IMG/VR virus record: IMGVR_UViG_3300022927_000051
Location: 1 to 37,791 of that record
Strand: one strand, 5' to 3'
Length of the DNA stretch: 37,791 nt
DNA from: a virus
The notes beneath the pieces are model-generated. The model saw only the letters and a program-made list of their open reading frames with translations. It did no database searches and was not told the origin of the DNA. The translations under genes were made by a program, and so were the position numbers. Of this stretch, positions 28,156-37,048 are shown in pieces. Within the stretch, counting starts at the first letter, position 1. Every line of letters starts with the position of its first letter.

Positions 28156-29547
28156 TTACTTCCATGTGTCAAACAATGACTTGTCAAACTTCTCGCGGTT
28201 CACACCACGACCAAACGATGTATTGTCCATAACAGGCGTGTCATCAATACTGGGACCAATATTGTCTTGCGCGTCCTGTTCAACATCATACAGTTTCATG
28301 CGTGATCGATCAACACCAACAACGAATCGGCGATGCAGTGCAGGATCACCATATCGATTCTTCAACTGCTTAATCATCAGTTGTCCGAGAGATTCGAGTT
28401 CCTCATTTGAGATTGCCGCGAACATAAAGTCAGCAGTAGCAGGCAGACCAAACGACTCAGACGTATCTTCGAGACCGACATCAGAGTTCGTGAAACCGCT
28501 TCGGTTTGTCTGTGTCGCTGTGAAGAGAGGCACATTGAATTCAACAGCAAGACCGCGCAGTTCTTCAGCAATCGACTTGATATAAGTGTAACTGTTAACA
28601 CTGCCGCCCATCTTCATTCTAGAAGAGATAGCCAAGTTTAAGTAATCGATATAGATCACATCTGGTACAAAGTTCTTTTTCTGTTTCATCTCATTCAGGA
28701 GATGTCGAAAGTGACCAGCACCTACAGATGCAGGTGGATATTCTTTAATGATCAATTTACCTTGTGTCTTTTTCTGTAATCGCTCTACCTTAGTCTGATA
28801 AGTTTCTTTTGGATACGTTTCAAGTTCATTCAGAGGCACGTTCATTAGATTCGCATCAATACGCTCGGCAATACGCTCTTCTGCCATTTCGAGTGTAATA
28901 TACAATACATTCTTACCGTTCATCATATTCGTAGCGGCAAAGTCACACATGATCAAAGTCTTACCGACACCAGTGCCAGCTAGAATTACATTCAGTGTTT
29001 TACGTGGAATGCCACCGCGAGTGATTGTATTGAAGAATTTTAGATCGAACGGTAGACGCTCAACTACCTTGTGATAGAAGTCGTATCGTGTTTCGAAGTC
29101 TTCGAGAAAGTCATGACCGATATTAGAGTCAAACGATACGCCAAGAGCATCTTGAAGAATCTGAGGCAGACTACCTTTATCTCTATCACTTTTGCCATCA
29201 ATAATCTGAATCGATTCCATGATTGCATTATACACTGCTTTGTCTTGACAGAACTTTTCAGTCTGCTTCATCAACCAGTCGTAGTCATCGGCTATAAAAT
29301 TGAGGTCATCAAGTGTCTGTAAAATTTCTTTAAAGTCACCCTCAGACATTGTTTTATTCTCGGCTTCAATACGAAGAGCTTCCACTTGCGGCGGCGAATT
29401 ATATTTCTCAAAATATTCTTTTATCAATTGAAACAGTGTGCGCTCGGCATGATTTGAAAAATATTCACTATTCAAATAAGGCAAAACATTACGGAGGTAT
29501 GCTTCGTTGCCAATCAGATTACTAAAAATCATTTGCTCAATTGTCAT
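28156..29547 (-). CDS. Replicative DNA helicase, T4 gp41-type (DnaB family)
   Basis: A 463-residue hexameric 5'-3' helicase that unwinds the fork and works with the gp61-type primase at 7676-8689. An N-terminal helical domain is followed by the RecA-like core with Walker A AGTGVGKT at 190-197, Walker B VIYIDYLNLA, and a downstream TATQTNRSG sensor motif. The length is near T4 gp41 (475). GGAGATAG precedes the ATG, and a TTGACA-N17-TAGAAT promoter lies 33-61 bases upstream. Confidence 0.95.
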   Translation of the reverse strand: MTIEQMIFSNLIGNEAYLRNVLPYLNSEYFSNHAERTLFQLIKEYFEKYNSPPQVEALRIEAENKTMSEGDFKEILQTLDDLNFIADDYDWLMKQTEKFCQDKAVYNAIMESIQIIDGKSDRDKGSLPQILQDALGVSFDSNIGHDFLEDFETRYDFYHKVVERLPFDLKFFNTITRGGIPRKTLNVILAGTGVGKTLIMCDFAATNMMNGKNVLYITLEMAEERIAERIDANLMNVPLNELETYPKETYQTKVERLQKKTQGKLIIKEYPPASVGAGHFRHLLNEMKQKKNFVPDVIYIDYLNLAISSRMKMGGSVNSYTYIKSIAEELRGLAVEFNVPLFTATQTNRSGFTNSDVGLEDTSESFGLPATADFMFAAISNEELESLGQLMIKQLKNRYGDPALHRRFVVGVDRSRMKLYDVEQDAQDNIGPSIDDTPVMDNTSFGRGVNREKFDKSLFDTWK

Positions 29548-29579
29548 TCTATCTCCAACGCTAATTACTTAAAGTATTC

Positions 29580-29608
29580 ATTCTACTATCCGAATGATAG
29601 ATTGTCAA
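29580..29608 (-). promoter_or_regulatory. Sigma70-type promoter for the helicase (TTGACA-N17-TAGAAT)
   Basis: Exact TTGACA on the minus strand overlaps the end of the methyltransferase gene, followed by a 17-base spacer and TAGAAT. It transcribes the helicase operon. Confidence 0.78.
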
Positions 29609-30162
29609 GACTTCTTTTTTACTATGAATATCGGTGTATTGCCTTTTCGTCTGAAAATCGAATGAATTCTAAAATACTGTGAAATCTTTGATTCCCACCA
29701 TTCAACACTTTCAACAATTAAGTGTGCATTTCTTCCATCCGCTAATATCTGTACAGCAGGTATTGTTGATGGAATAAGACAACCAAACTCTAGCATACAA
29801 CGTTCGATGTCCTGAAGAACATTATCGATCAATTCTGGCTCAACATGTTCTAACACATCAACGCAAATCACTGCTTGTCTAGGATGATTGTTTTCGCGTT
29901 TGTCTTCTCGGCCTGGCTCGTATTCAAGCACTTCTATGTCATCACGACCATTTTCATCTAGCCACTGTTTAAAATGGCCAGAACCACTGCCGTAATCAAG
30001 AACACTATTGATTTTATATGTATGAATAAACTTCATGACATACTGGATATCTTGAACTACCGCGCCACCCCATGCTCTAAACTTTCGCTTTGCTGTACCT
30101 GTTTCGTGTTTTTTTTCTAAAAGTTTTTTATATTCTGTTGTGAATAAGTGGTTTTCGTTCAT
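29605..30162 (-). CDS. SAM-dependent methyltransferase, class I
   Basis: A 185-residue Rossmann-fold methyltransferase. Motif I is VLDYGSGSGHF, the acidic residue after strand 2 is in VLEYEPG, and motif IV is VICVDVLEHVEPE. These small enzymes typically methylate sugars, lipids or small molecules. The ATG at 30162 is chosen (ATGA overlap with the glycosyltransferase stop) over a TTG at 30180. It lies next to a glycosyltransferase, so a glycan substrate is plausible. Confidence 0.85.
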   Translation of the reverse strand: MNENHLFTTEYKKLLEKKHETGTAKRKFRAWGGAVVQDIQYVMKFIHTYKINSVLDYGSGSGHFKQWLDENGRDDIEVLEYEPGREDKRENNHPRQAVICVDVLEHVEPELIDNVLQDIERCMLEFGCLIPSTIPAVQILADGRNAHLIVESVEWWESKISQYFRIHSIFRRKGNTPIFIVKKKS

Positions 30163-30869
30163 TTGTTTATTTTTCTCCAAGTATCTTGATCGACTTTAAG
30201 TTTAGATGTCTTGTGTACATTTCTTAAATTTCTCCATGTTCTGCCGATGTCAGTACACAGACATACAGAAGGTCTGTAACATAATTCTTCATGAAGAGGA
30301 TCTCTAGGATAAAATATCGTCTTAACAATTTCAGGATAAATCTCATACTTGGCTTTCATCATTGCCATTTCTGGATCAATGTTTTCCCTCACAACTACAT
30401 CATGAACGCCATCAAAAAATTTCTGACGAACAATATTTGGATTGCCAGTGATTTTATTTTTACCGTTAAAGAGTAGAATATCTTTTCCAGATAAGAGATA
30501 ATTTTTAATCGCATCAATCGACTTTTCACGATCCATTACCCAATCGTCTTCAAGCCAAAAGAAGTAATTATCTTCAGCCTTATTTATATTTTTTTTGCAA
30601 TTTTCATATAGGGTTCTAGAGCTTTTTGCAAATGTAGGATTAACTAAATTTTCCGTATAGTGAATATGCAAGTAACGAAATCGCTCATGAATGAATTTTT
30701 TGCCAATAAGAAATTGCTTCGCAGTAAAGATAGATGGCTTGTCGAGATTAACAAACCAATTTATACGATCAAATATTCTGCTCTCATGTAACGCTCTAAG
30801 CCACGGCAACAACGTTTCTACTTGCAACTCTGGTCTCGGAGTTGCCGTGGTCAGAATGTTAAGTATCAT
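30159..30869 (-). CDS. GT-A-type glycosyltransferase-like protein, 236 residues
   Basis: Begins MILNILTTATPRPELQVETL, a typical first strand of family 2-like glycosyltransferases, and has an acidic cluster YFFWLEDDWVMD in the position of the metal/nucleotide-sugar binding DxD. The C-terminal half (LLFNGKNKITGNPNIVRQ) fits the acceptor side. It overlaps uvsX by ATGA and the methyltransferase by ATGA. Acceptor unknown. The short length and diverged DxD lower certainty. Confidence 0.72.
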   Translation of the reverse strand: MILNILTTATPRPELQVETLLPWLRALHESRIFDRINWFVNLDKPSIFTAKQFLIGKKFIHERFRYLHIHYTENLVNPTFAKSSRTLYENCKKNINKAEDNYFFWLEDDWVMDREKSIDAIKNYLLSGKDILLFNGKNKITGNPNIVRQKFFDGVHDVVVRENIDPEMAMMKAKYEIYPEIVKTIFYPRDPLHEELCYRPSVCLCTDIGRTWRNLRNVHKTSKLKVDQDTWRKINK

Positions 30870-31933
30870 GCCTCAACAACATCTCCAATGAATTGCTCGA
30901 CTTCATCGTCCTTGACAATGGCACCGTGAGCAACCTGATACTTATCGCGTACCCAGTCTGTGAAGACTGCGTTCTGAAGAATAGGTAGCCAGAAGTCTGA
31001 CGTATTCGTCTCTTTCATTCTGAATTTTTTCTCTTCAACCTCTCCAGTGTCCATATTAACCCTAGAGTACCAGCCATTAGATGGCTTAACAACGAAACCT
31101 CCATCCATAGCAATATCGAGAAGGCCAGACCACCGAGAAATTCCTCCGTCGTGAGTAACTGTAACAGGTATTTTAGACTTCTCTCGAACATGACGCGATT
31201 TCTCCACGTTGATGATGAAGTGATAGCCTACTATCTCTGTGCCGACTTTCTCTTGTTGACGGCCGATAATATAGATGTTATCAGCAGAGTAATACGATCC
31301 AGTACCACCGCCAACAATATCTTTCGGAAACAGGCCAATCTCTTTGTATGTATGATTGACAACCACCATAGGAATATCTTTGAGAGTGAGGTGTGGTGTG
31401 ATCATACGGAACAGCGACTTGATCTGTTTAGCACGAGACATATCAGCAACAGACTTTTCGTTCATTGCATCTTCGACTTCTTTCTTCGATGCTAAGTTGC
31501 CAATCGAATCAATGATGATGATTACTTTATCTTTGCGCTCGATCTGATCGAGTTGCTTCATCACATCAAATTTAAGTTGCTCAACATCTGTGATAGGAGT
31601 ATGAAGAACACGCTCCATGGGAATACCAAAAGAAGTAAAATAACTTTGCGGGGTACCGAATTCCGAATCGTAGAAAAGTAGTGCCGAATCTTCATATTTG
31701 TCTAAGTATGCCTTTGCCATGAGTAGACTGAATGCAGTCTTAAAGTGTTTAGAAGGACCTGCCCACATCGTGAGGCCAGGAGTTAGTCCGCCATCAAGTC
31801 TGCCGCTCAATGCTAGATTGATGACAGGAATAGAGGTAGGGATCATGTCTTTTTTCATAAAGAACTTTGACTCAGAAAGAATCGCCGTATCTTTAATTGT
31901 AGAATTCTTTTGCAGTTTAGCTAATACGCTCAT
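30866..31933 (-). CDS. uvsX: UvsX, RecA-like recombinase
   Basis: A 355-residue strand-exchange protein for recombination-dependent replication and repair. The Walker A variant is GPSKHFKT at 59-66, characteristic of T4-type UvsX (GPSKxFK). Walker B is KVIIIIDSIGNL, and the L2-like region is IVGGGTGSYYSADNI. The length is slightly below T4 UvsX (393). The start has GGAGATATT upstream, and a TTGACA-N17-TAGTAT promoter lies 33-61 bases before it, within the end of the sulfotransferase gene. Confidence 0.95.
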   Translation of the reverse strand: MSVLAKLQKNSTIKDTAILSESKFFMKKDMIPTSIPVINLALSGRLDGGLTPGLTMWAGPSKHFKTAFSLLMAKAYLDKYEDSALLFYDSEFGTPQSYFTSFGIPMERVLHTPITDVEQLKFDVMKQLDQIERKDKVIIIIDSIGNLASKKEVEDAMNEKSVADMSRAKQIKSLFRMITPHLTLKDIPMVVVNHTYKEIGLFPKDIVGGGTGSYYSADNIYIIGRQQEKVGTEIVGYHFIINVEKSRHVREKSKIPVTVTHDGGISRWSGLLDIAMDGGFVVKPSNGWYSRVNMDTGEVEEKKFRMKETNTSDFWLPILQNAVFTDWVRDKYQVAHGAIVKDDEVEQFIGDVVEA

Positions 31934-31965
31934 AATATCTCCAAGTAGTTTGTTCCATTCTTGCT

Positions 31966-31994
31966 ATACTAACAGGTAAATCCATATCTGTCAA
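31966..31994 (-). promoter_or_regulatory. Sigma70-type promoter for uvsX (TTGACA-N17-TAGTAT)
   Basis: Exact TTGACA with a 17-base spacer; the -10 TAGTAT matches 4 of 6. It sits at the 3' end of the upstream sulfotransferase gene, giving uvsX independent expression. Confidence 0.7.
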
Positions 31995-32712
31995 GTAGAA
32001 TATGATCACCTCTCTTCACGCAGTCTTTTATTTCATCATTATAAAAAGACGGAAAATCATGATCAAAGACTTTGTAGCCTTTGCCTGTGTCGCTGGGATT
32101 ATCCCATTTTGTGTGTTGTCTTATGTGATCTATTTGATTCATCCAGTTTTCTTTCAGACTAAATTTGTCTTGATATTTAATCACGAGATCACAGAAATCA
32201 TTTGACATATCGTTCTGACCTATAAACTCAAAGGGACAGCCATCATTGAAATAGTGATCATCATACCATCGCTTCACATCTTCCATAGTTCGTTTTCTTG
32301 CCATAAAGAAAGTCGTATCAGTCCATGCTAGATATCTGAATGTCAGTAGTCCAATGCCTTCAGGTCTATTTCTAATCGTAGGCTCTTCTTTTGGTAGCCA
32401 ATGTAAATTTTTCTTGAAAATATTTTGCATGAAATTTGAAAAAGTATCACAGTTCTGTTCCTGTGATAGAAACTGTTTTGTCAGAGGGCCTGTCTTCCCT
32501 GGTCTCGCTTCATAGTTGAATATAGAAACATAATATTGATATGGATTTCTCAGTGAAGAAAAAATCAAATTGTCAGAGCGAATTGTGTCTCGTGTTAAAA
32601 CAGCATGTCTACTAGTCGCTATACTATTACAGACTTTTTCCATCTGTGCATATACGAAACTCGTTGCTGTCTTGCCAACATCATTATAATATGCCTTGCC
32701 ACTATTAATCAC
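31969..32712 (-). CDS. Second sulfotransferase-like protein, 247 residues
   Basis: The N-terminal VGKTATSFVYAQM corresponds to the PAPS 5'-phosphosulfate loop (PKxGTTS-like). SSLRNPYQYYVSIFNYEA corresponds to the 3'-phosphate-binding R-x7-S region. The C-terminus, with a DEIKDCV helix and the ending LLDRYGF, is typical of carbohydrate sulfotransferases. It starts at GTG 32712 in a GTGA overlap with the upstream membrane-protein stop. It is divergent from the sulfotransferase at 16835-17683, so they are not recent duplicates. Probable substrate: a surface or virion glycan. Confidence 0.75.
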   Translation of the reverse strand: MINSGKAYYNDVGKTATSFVYAQMEKVCNSIATSRHAVLTRDTIRSDNLIFSSLRNPYQYYVSIFNYEARPGKTGPLTKQFLSQEQNCDTFSNFMQNIFKKNLHWLPKEEPTIRNRPEGIGLLTFRYLAWTDTTFFMARKRTMEDVKRWYDDHYFNDGCPFEFIGQNDMSNDFCDLVIKYQDKFSLKENWMNQIDHIRQHTKWDNPSDTGKGYKVFDHDFPSFYNDEIKDCVKRGDHILLDRYGFTC

Positions 32713-33563
32713 CGTCCTAATCCATGTCCGTGCCGCGATGTAGTTTCTGGCATAATATCAACGTCTTTCAGTATCTCTGCCTCGGTCAGCGGTAAAATCT
32801 CTTTCCTCTGATTCAATCCAACATTACCAGCCAGAATCATAACGATTGCCAAAGGATCAAAAACAGATACCAGTAATAAAATAATCCAACGAACAGCAGT
32901 ATCAAAATAGGTAGAGGCGTTCTCGGCTCCATAGATTAACTCTGCAATATATTTGAGTGGACCAATCTCCGCTTCAAGCGCGAGTTGGTCTTTCTGCAAT
33001 GGCAGAAGTTCTTCTTGGAGTTCTTCAATGCTGTCATACGCTTCGTTGATTGAGTTGTTGAGTTGCGACCTTTCTTCTGCTTGTCCTGCTCGAACCGCCA
33101 ACGCACCATCTGGACCACGGATTCGATCATATTGTTGTAAAATCTCAACTGCCCCATCGAGTTGCGCCATGACCGTCTCGGCGTCCGATATAATAGTATT
33201 CTGTCGATCAATTTTTCGTTGCAAAGATTCGATTCGTATTTCATTATTTCCACCTTGATTGATTGTTTGTTCAACGTGTGCCTTACTAAGATAGCCGAAA
33301 ATACCCATAGATGTAATGAATACGAGTAGCACGACTGCCGACACCATGTATGTACGTATGAGTAATGGTGCGATTGACCAACACCTGTAAATCCAAGAAG
33401 CCGCGACAATCTTAGATAGCTCTAACGTGCTAGCCATGACAACGACTGGCCAAAATGCGCCAGCAAAGATAGTAGCAAGTCCTATCACTGAAAAGAATCC
33501 GCCTACTGCGGTCAACATTAATCCCATAACCAAAACAAAAATGCTTATGGTTTTATTTTCCAT
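32709..33563 (-). CDS. Conserved membrane/coiled-coil protein, 284 residues
   Basis: Three N-terminal membrane helices are interrupted by the conserved segment FAGAFWPVVVMASTLELSKI and LIRTYMVSAVVLLVFITSMG. A long central coiled coil (about residues 105-200) follows, then one more membrane helix (WIILLLVSVFDPLAIVMIL). I recognise this architecture from marine T4-like phages; the role is unknown. It could tether replication or assembly complexes to the inner membrane. It is the second gene downstream of the DNA polymerase. Confidence 0.75.
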   Translation of the reverse strand: MENKTISIFVLVMGLMLTAVGGFFSVIGLATIFAGAFWPVVVMASTLELSKIVAASWIYRCWSIAPLLIRTYMVSAVVLLVFITSMGIFGYLSKAHVEQTINQGGNNEIRIESLQRKIDRQNTIISDAETVMAQLDGAVEILQQYDRIRGPDGALAVRAGQAEERSQLNNSINEAYDSIEELQEELLPLQKDQLALEAEIGPLKYIAELIYGAENASTYFDTAVRWIILLLVSVFDPLAIVMILAGNVGLNQRKEILPLTEAEILKDVDIMPETTSRHGHGLGR

Positions 33564-33857
33564 TTAGTCCTCGAGTATCTGTAATAGTTTTAATTTGAAA
33601 GCATTTATCTTATCGACACGGTCAGGCCATAAAATATATTCTTTCTCAGGACTCAGTGATAGATTGTTTAGCAGTGGTTGCACTAACTTATGAATCATCT
33701 GTGCTTTATACTGCCACTGCTCTGCTTGTTGTTGCCATCCTTCGGCGGTGCTTTCGACTTCTGTTACAGTTCTTTGTATCTCCTGTACTTCCGCAAGTTC
33801 ATCTGCGTCTACAAGTGTAAAGCCAAAGTCAAAAGTTTCGTCTAATTGAATAGCCAT
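33564..33857 (-). CDS. Coiled-coil protein next to DNA polymerase, 97 residues
   Basis: The N-terminal motif FDFGFTLVDADELAEVQ is followed by a coiled coil and a conserved C-terminal PLLNNLSLSPEKEYILWPDR. I recognise it from marine T4-like phages near replication genes. It ends directly before the membrane coiled-coil protein. Function unknown; perhaps a partner of that protein through their coiled coils. Confidence 0.72.
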   Translation of the reverse strand: MAIQLDETFDFGFTLVDADELAEVQEIQRTVTEVESTAEGWQQQAEQWQYKAQMIHKLVQPLLNNLSLSPEKEYILWPDRVDKINAFKLKLLQILED

Positions 33858-33871
33858 GTGATTTTCCTTTT

Positions 33872-36379
33872 CTATGAGAAGAAGTCTTCGAGAGTAGCGA
33901 TTGACTCAGACTTCCAACCAATTGTATTCAGTATGATCTCAATCGGGTCAAGATAGCCCTTCTGGAATTGAGTGTCATAGTCTATATATTTATCTAGATT
34001 CAGATCACTTGGCAGATCACTCGGACAGGCAATCACTTTGTCTTGAACAGGATTCGGCATGAGTAGATAGCAGAACTTAATCTTCTCGCCGTCTTTTATT
34101 TCTTCATAGATTTTATCAAGACCGAGTTTCTTGATGTAGTGATTATAGATGAGTGAACCTTTGACTTGAATCGGTGTGGCTTTCTTATAAATTGTTTGAG
34201 CATCAGCATATGACTCAGTGACCGCACGACCGTTTATATTTTTCTTTGCCATTAGATTCACGCCACGAGGAAAGGCAATGCGCTCGAACGGCAGAGTCCT
34301 AAACTCAGTTCGAATCTTGTCAATATATTCCTGCACTTCGTTTTCGTTTGTTGACATGATCATCTTGAGTGTTTCTTTAATGTAATCACGACATGCGGCA
34401 GGAGTACTCGAACGAATTGCTTCGATACCCATCATCTTGAGTTTCGGTTCATTGTATCGAACACCTTCACTATCCCAGACATTCATGATGTATCGTTTCT
34501 TGGCAGTCCAGATAGCTTTATCACCGATGTTCTCGCGCTTCATGATCATCTTCTGTTCATACGCATTCATATAATCAGCGAGTTCGCGGTACGATTTGTC
34601 GATGAATGGCTCAATCTTTTCTTGCGCAACTTTATCAAGAAAGTCAATCGGATTATCAGGCTTGATGCGCTCGACCATAGGACCGAAGTTGATATAAACA
34701 GAGTCGGTATCAACTGCAACAACATAGTCCGAATCAGTACCGAGTAGTTTGTTCATGTATCGATTGATTGCTTTCTCGATCCAGCGAATAGACAACTGAC
34801 CAGACAGTGTGATTGCTTCAGCATTCTTCTGCTCGAACCATCGGAAGTATTTGTTAGCAACAGCGCCGTAGGCAGAGTTCAGTAGAATCTTGAGCGCATA
34901 CTGCATGTTGTGTGCGCGAGTAATTTCGAGATCAAGTTCAGGTGTTGGATTAGTCTGATACTTTTGCTGTGCGGCAATCATCTTCTTTTTATACTCGACT
35001 CGACCATCATACATCTTACGCATCAGTTCAGGTAAGAAGCCACGGAAGTCTTTTCGATACAACTGCGAGTTGGCAGTCATCGTGATATCTTTCTCTTGTA
35101 GCCATTCAGTATCGACTGACTGATTCAGAAGATCATCTACCGTCAGAGCATTGGATTCGCCGATGTGAGTATCTGGTGATATATTGTACTGCATGATTAA
35201 GTGTGGGTACAGAGAGTTCAAATCGAATGACATTACCCAGTCATGCATACCGACTTGTGGATCTTTTACAAAGCCACCAGCAATCTGAGGAGCATCACGG
35301 CGCGCATTATTCTTCGCTGGTATCACGATGTTCTGATCCATGAGATAGTTGTGTATAATTGTATCCCAGATCGTCAGAGTCGATAAGCCATCATTGTGGT
35401 TGCAACCAGAATCATATGTCAGAGCAAATACCACATTGATATAGCCAAGGCGCTCTTCGAGTCGTTGGACCAGTATTGTATCTTTGATGTTATACTCGAT
35501 AAACTTTTGGTGATTCTCGCGGTGCAGTGTATACAAGTTACCATACTCGGAGTAATCGATCTTGTTCTCACCGAGTTCTAACTCAGCAATATAATCAAGA
35601 CGATATGATTCGCGAGGAGCTAGGCAGAACTTCTTATAGACTGCGAGGTAATCTAAGTGTGATATGCCATACAGTTCATAACCACGCTGTTCTTTTGTGC
35701 CTTGCGTAACACTGTAGGCTCGTACTTTATTCCATGGCGACATACGGTTCGCATGTTCTTCGCCGAGTAGTTTATTGATTCGATTATAGAGATAAGGGAC
35801 ATCGAAGAACTCAGTGTTCCAGCCAGAGAGAACGTCTACGTCTAGGTTCTCCCATACTTTGAGAAACTTGCGAAGCAACATCAACTCATCATCACACTTG
35901 AGATAGTAAGTGTCCTTATCGTCATGTTCGTAGTCACCGAGACCGAGAACAACTTTCATTTTGTTTCGAACCAGTGCGATTGCAGTCACGCGCTTCTCGG
36001 CAACATCTGGCTCAGGAAAGCCATCGTCTGACTCGACCTCGATATCCATATAGACAGTGTTTATCTTAGAGGTATCATAGTTGCAGTTGCGATACTTCTC
36101 ATAGATATAAGTGTAAGCCCAGCGATCATAGCCATAGACATTCATGCCGCCGACATCGGTATATTGTTTGATGAAGTCGCGGGCTTCTCGTATGTTGTCG
36201 AAGTCTACACGGCGAACAGGCTGTCCATGGATGTCTCTATAGCCAGTGTCTTGTTTAGCAGATACGAAAAGATATGGCTCATAAGTGTACTGTTTTTGTA
36301 CTCGCTCGCCATTCTCATCGAAACCGCGAACATAAATATGATTACCAAGATTAAATACGTTAGTGTAAAATGATGTCAT
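33872..36379 (-). CDS. DNA polymerase, family B, T4 gp43-type
   Basis: An 835-residue replicative polymerase with proofreading. The 3'-5' exonuclease shows Exo I YMDIEVESDDG (D112, E114) and Exo II VLSGWNTEFFDVPYL. The polymerase domain has motif A SFDLNSLYPHL, motif B KILLNSAYGAVANK and motif C AVDTDSVY. It is somewhat shorter than T4 gp43 (898). The C-terminal ATLEDFFS fits a sliding-clamp-binding tail. The start is ATG 36379 with GAGGTTTGA before it; a sigma70 promoter lies 26-54 bases upstream. No split, intein or intron is visible. Confidence 0.97.
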   Translation of the reverse strand: MTSFYTNVFNLGNHIYVRGFDENGERVQKQYTYEPYLFVSAKQDTGYRDIHGQPVRRVDFDNIREARDFIKQYTDVGGMNVYGYDRWAYTYIYEKYRNCNYDTSKINTVYMDIEVESDDGFPEPDVAEKRVTAIALVRNKMKVVLGLGDYEHDDKDTYYLKCDDELMLLRKFLKVWENLDVDVLSGWNTEFFDVPYLYNRINKLLGEEHANRMSPWNKVRAYSVTQGTKEQRGYELYGISHLDYLAVYKKFCLAPRESYRLDYIAELELGENKIDYSEYGNLYTLHRENHQKFIEYNIKDTILVQRLEERLGYINVVFALTYDSGCNHNDGLSTLTIWDTIIHNYLMDQNIVIPAKNNARRDAPQIAGGFVKDPQVGMHDWVMSFDLNSLYPHLIMQYNISPDTHIGESNALTVDDLLNQSVDTEWLQEKDITMTANSQLYRKDFRGFLPELMRKMYDGRVEYKKKMIAAQQKYQTNPTPELDLEITRAHNMQYALKILLNSAYGAVANKYFRWFEQKNAEAITLSGQLSIRWIEKAINRYMNKLLGTDSDYVVAVDTDSVYINFGPMVERIKPDNPIDFLDKVAQEKIEPFIDKSYRELADYMNAYEQKMIMKRENIGDKAIWTAKKRYIMNVWDSEGVRYNEPKLKMMGIEAIRSSTPAACRDYIKETLKMIMSTNENEVQEYIDKIRTEFRTLPFERIAFPRGVNLMAKKNINGRAVTESYADAQTIYKKATPIQVKGSLIYNHYIKKLGLDKIYEEIKDGEKIKFCYLLMPNPVQDKVIACPSDLPSDLNLDKYIDYDTQFQKGYLDPIEIILNTIGWKSESIATLEDFFS

Positions 36380-36404
36380 TCAAACCTCTGTCAGTTATCT
36401 CAAC

Positions 36405-36433
36405 ATTATATAAGTTATGGAGAAGAAAGTCAA
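36405..36433 (-). promoter_or_regulatory. Sigma70-type promoter for DNA polymerase (TTGACT-N17-TATAAT)
   Basis: The minus strand has TTGACT, a 17-base spacer and an exact TATAAT. It lies immediately beside the start codon of the divergent lysozyme gene, so polymerase bound here could interfere with lysozyme expression early in infection. Confidence 0.82.
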
Positions 36434-36435
36434 CC

Positions 36436-36897
36436 ATGAAAGAAGAAAGTGATCTAGTCAATAGAGTAAAGCCTGCTCTAATTTTTGATGAAGGAAAAGT
36501 CAATGAAATCTATCTTGACCACCTCGGCCATCCCACCTTTGGAATCGGTCATCTCGTTACGGTATCGGACCCAGAATTCGGGTTATCAGTTGGCACAAAA
36601 ATTTCCGAAGAAAGAATCGATGAAGCATTCGAGTCTGACATCAGACAATCTATCCGAGATTGTCACGCTGTATTCGGCCCAAGGTTTGATCGTTTCCCAT
36701 CCGAAGTCCAGGAGATACTGGTCAACATGATGTTCAATCTAGGCAGAACGAGACTGGCGAAGTTTGTTAGAATGAGAACGGCACTTGTCAGTAATGACTG
36801 GAAGAAAGCGGCCGCTGAAGGACGTGATTCTCTGTGGTACAAACAAGTCACCAATCGTGCTGAAAGACTTATGACTCGCCTCGAGAACGTTTCTTAA
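36436..36897 (+). CDS. T4-type lysozyme (endolysin)
   Basis: A 153-residue muramidase that cuts peptidoglycan between MurNAc and GlcNAc at lysis. The T4 triad Glu-Asp-Thr is preserved with exact spacing: E in FDEGKV, D nine residues later in IYLDHLG, T six later in PTFGIGH. The C-terminal lobe (VQEILVNMMFNLG) is typical. No signal peptide is present, so release needs a holin. The ATG at 36436 matches the T4 enzyme's length; the frame stays open upstream to 36370 but would overlap the polymerase start. It lies on the opposite strand from nearly all other genes. Confidence 0.9.
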   Translation: MKEESDLVNRVKPALIFDEGKVNEIYLDHLGHPTFGIGHLVTVSDPEFGLSVGTKISEERIDEAFESDIRQSIRDCHAVFGPRFDRFPSEVQEILVNMMFNLGRTRLAKFVRMRTALVSNDWKKAAAEGRDSLWYKQVTNRAERLMTRLENVS

Positions 36898-37048
36898 AAA
36901 CTTTACTGACTGCGCCAGATACAGTCTTAGACATAGCATCAATGTATGCTCTATAAAGAGTCTCGGCGAATTCTTTCTGTTTACTACTTGGAATAAACAA
37001 GTCTTGAACTTCGTCTGGAGAGGCTTCTATTTCAATTTTAATCTTCAT
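36869..37048 (-). CDS. Small conserved protein, 59 residues
   Basis: MKIKIEIEASPDEVQDLFIP, then a helix with SSKQKEFAETLY and a basic end, an arrangement I recognise from marine phages. The ATG at 37048 overlaps the lipoprotein stop as ATGA, so the longer frame to 37066 is rejected. Its 3' end overlaps the convergent lysozyme gene by 29 bases. Unknown function. Confidence 0.65.
   Translation of the reverse strand: MKIKIEIEASPDEVQDLFIPSSKQKEFAETLYRAYIDAMSKTVSGAVSKVFKKRSRGES

Noticed and set aside
30581-30588. TATAAATA on the minus strand inside the glycosyltransferase gene
   Set aside because: It falls mid-gene in AAT-ATA-AAT codons, with no gene start within a sensible distance. Likely chance.
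36370-36435. 22-residue N-terminal extension of the lysozyme
   Set aside because: It would overlap the start of the divergent polymerase gene, contains no export signal, and the shorter form aligns with the T4 enzyme length.
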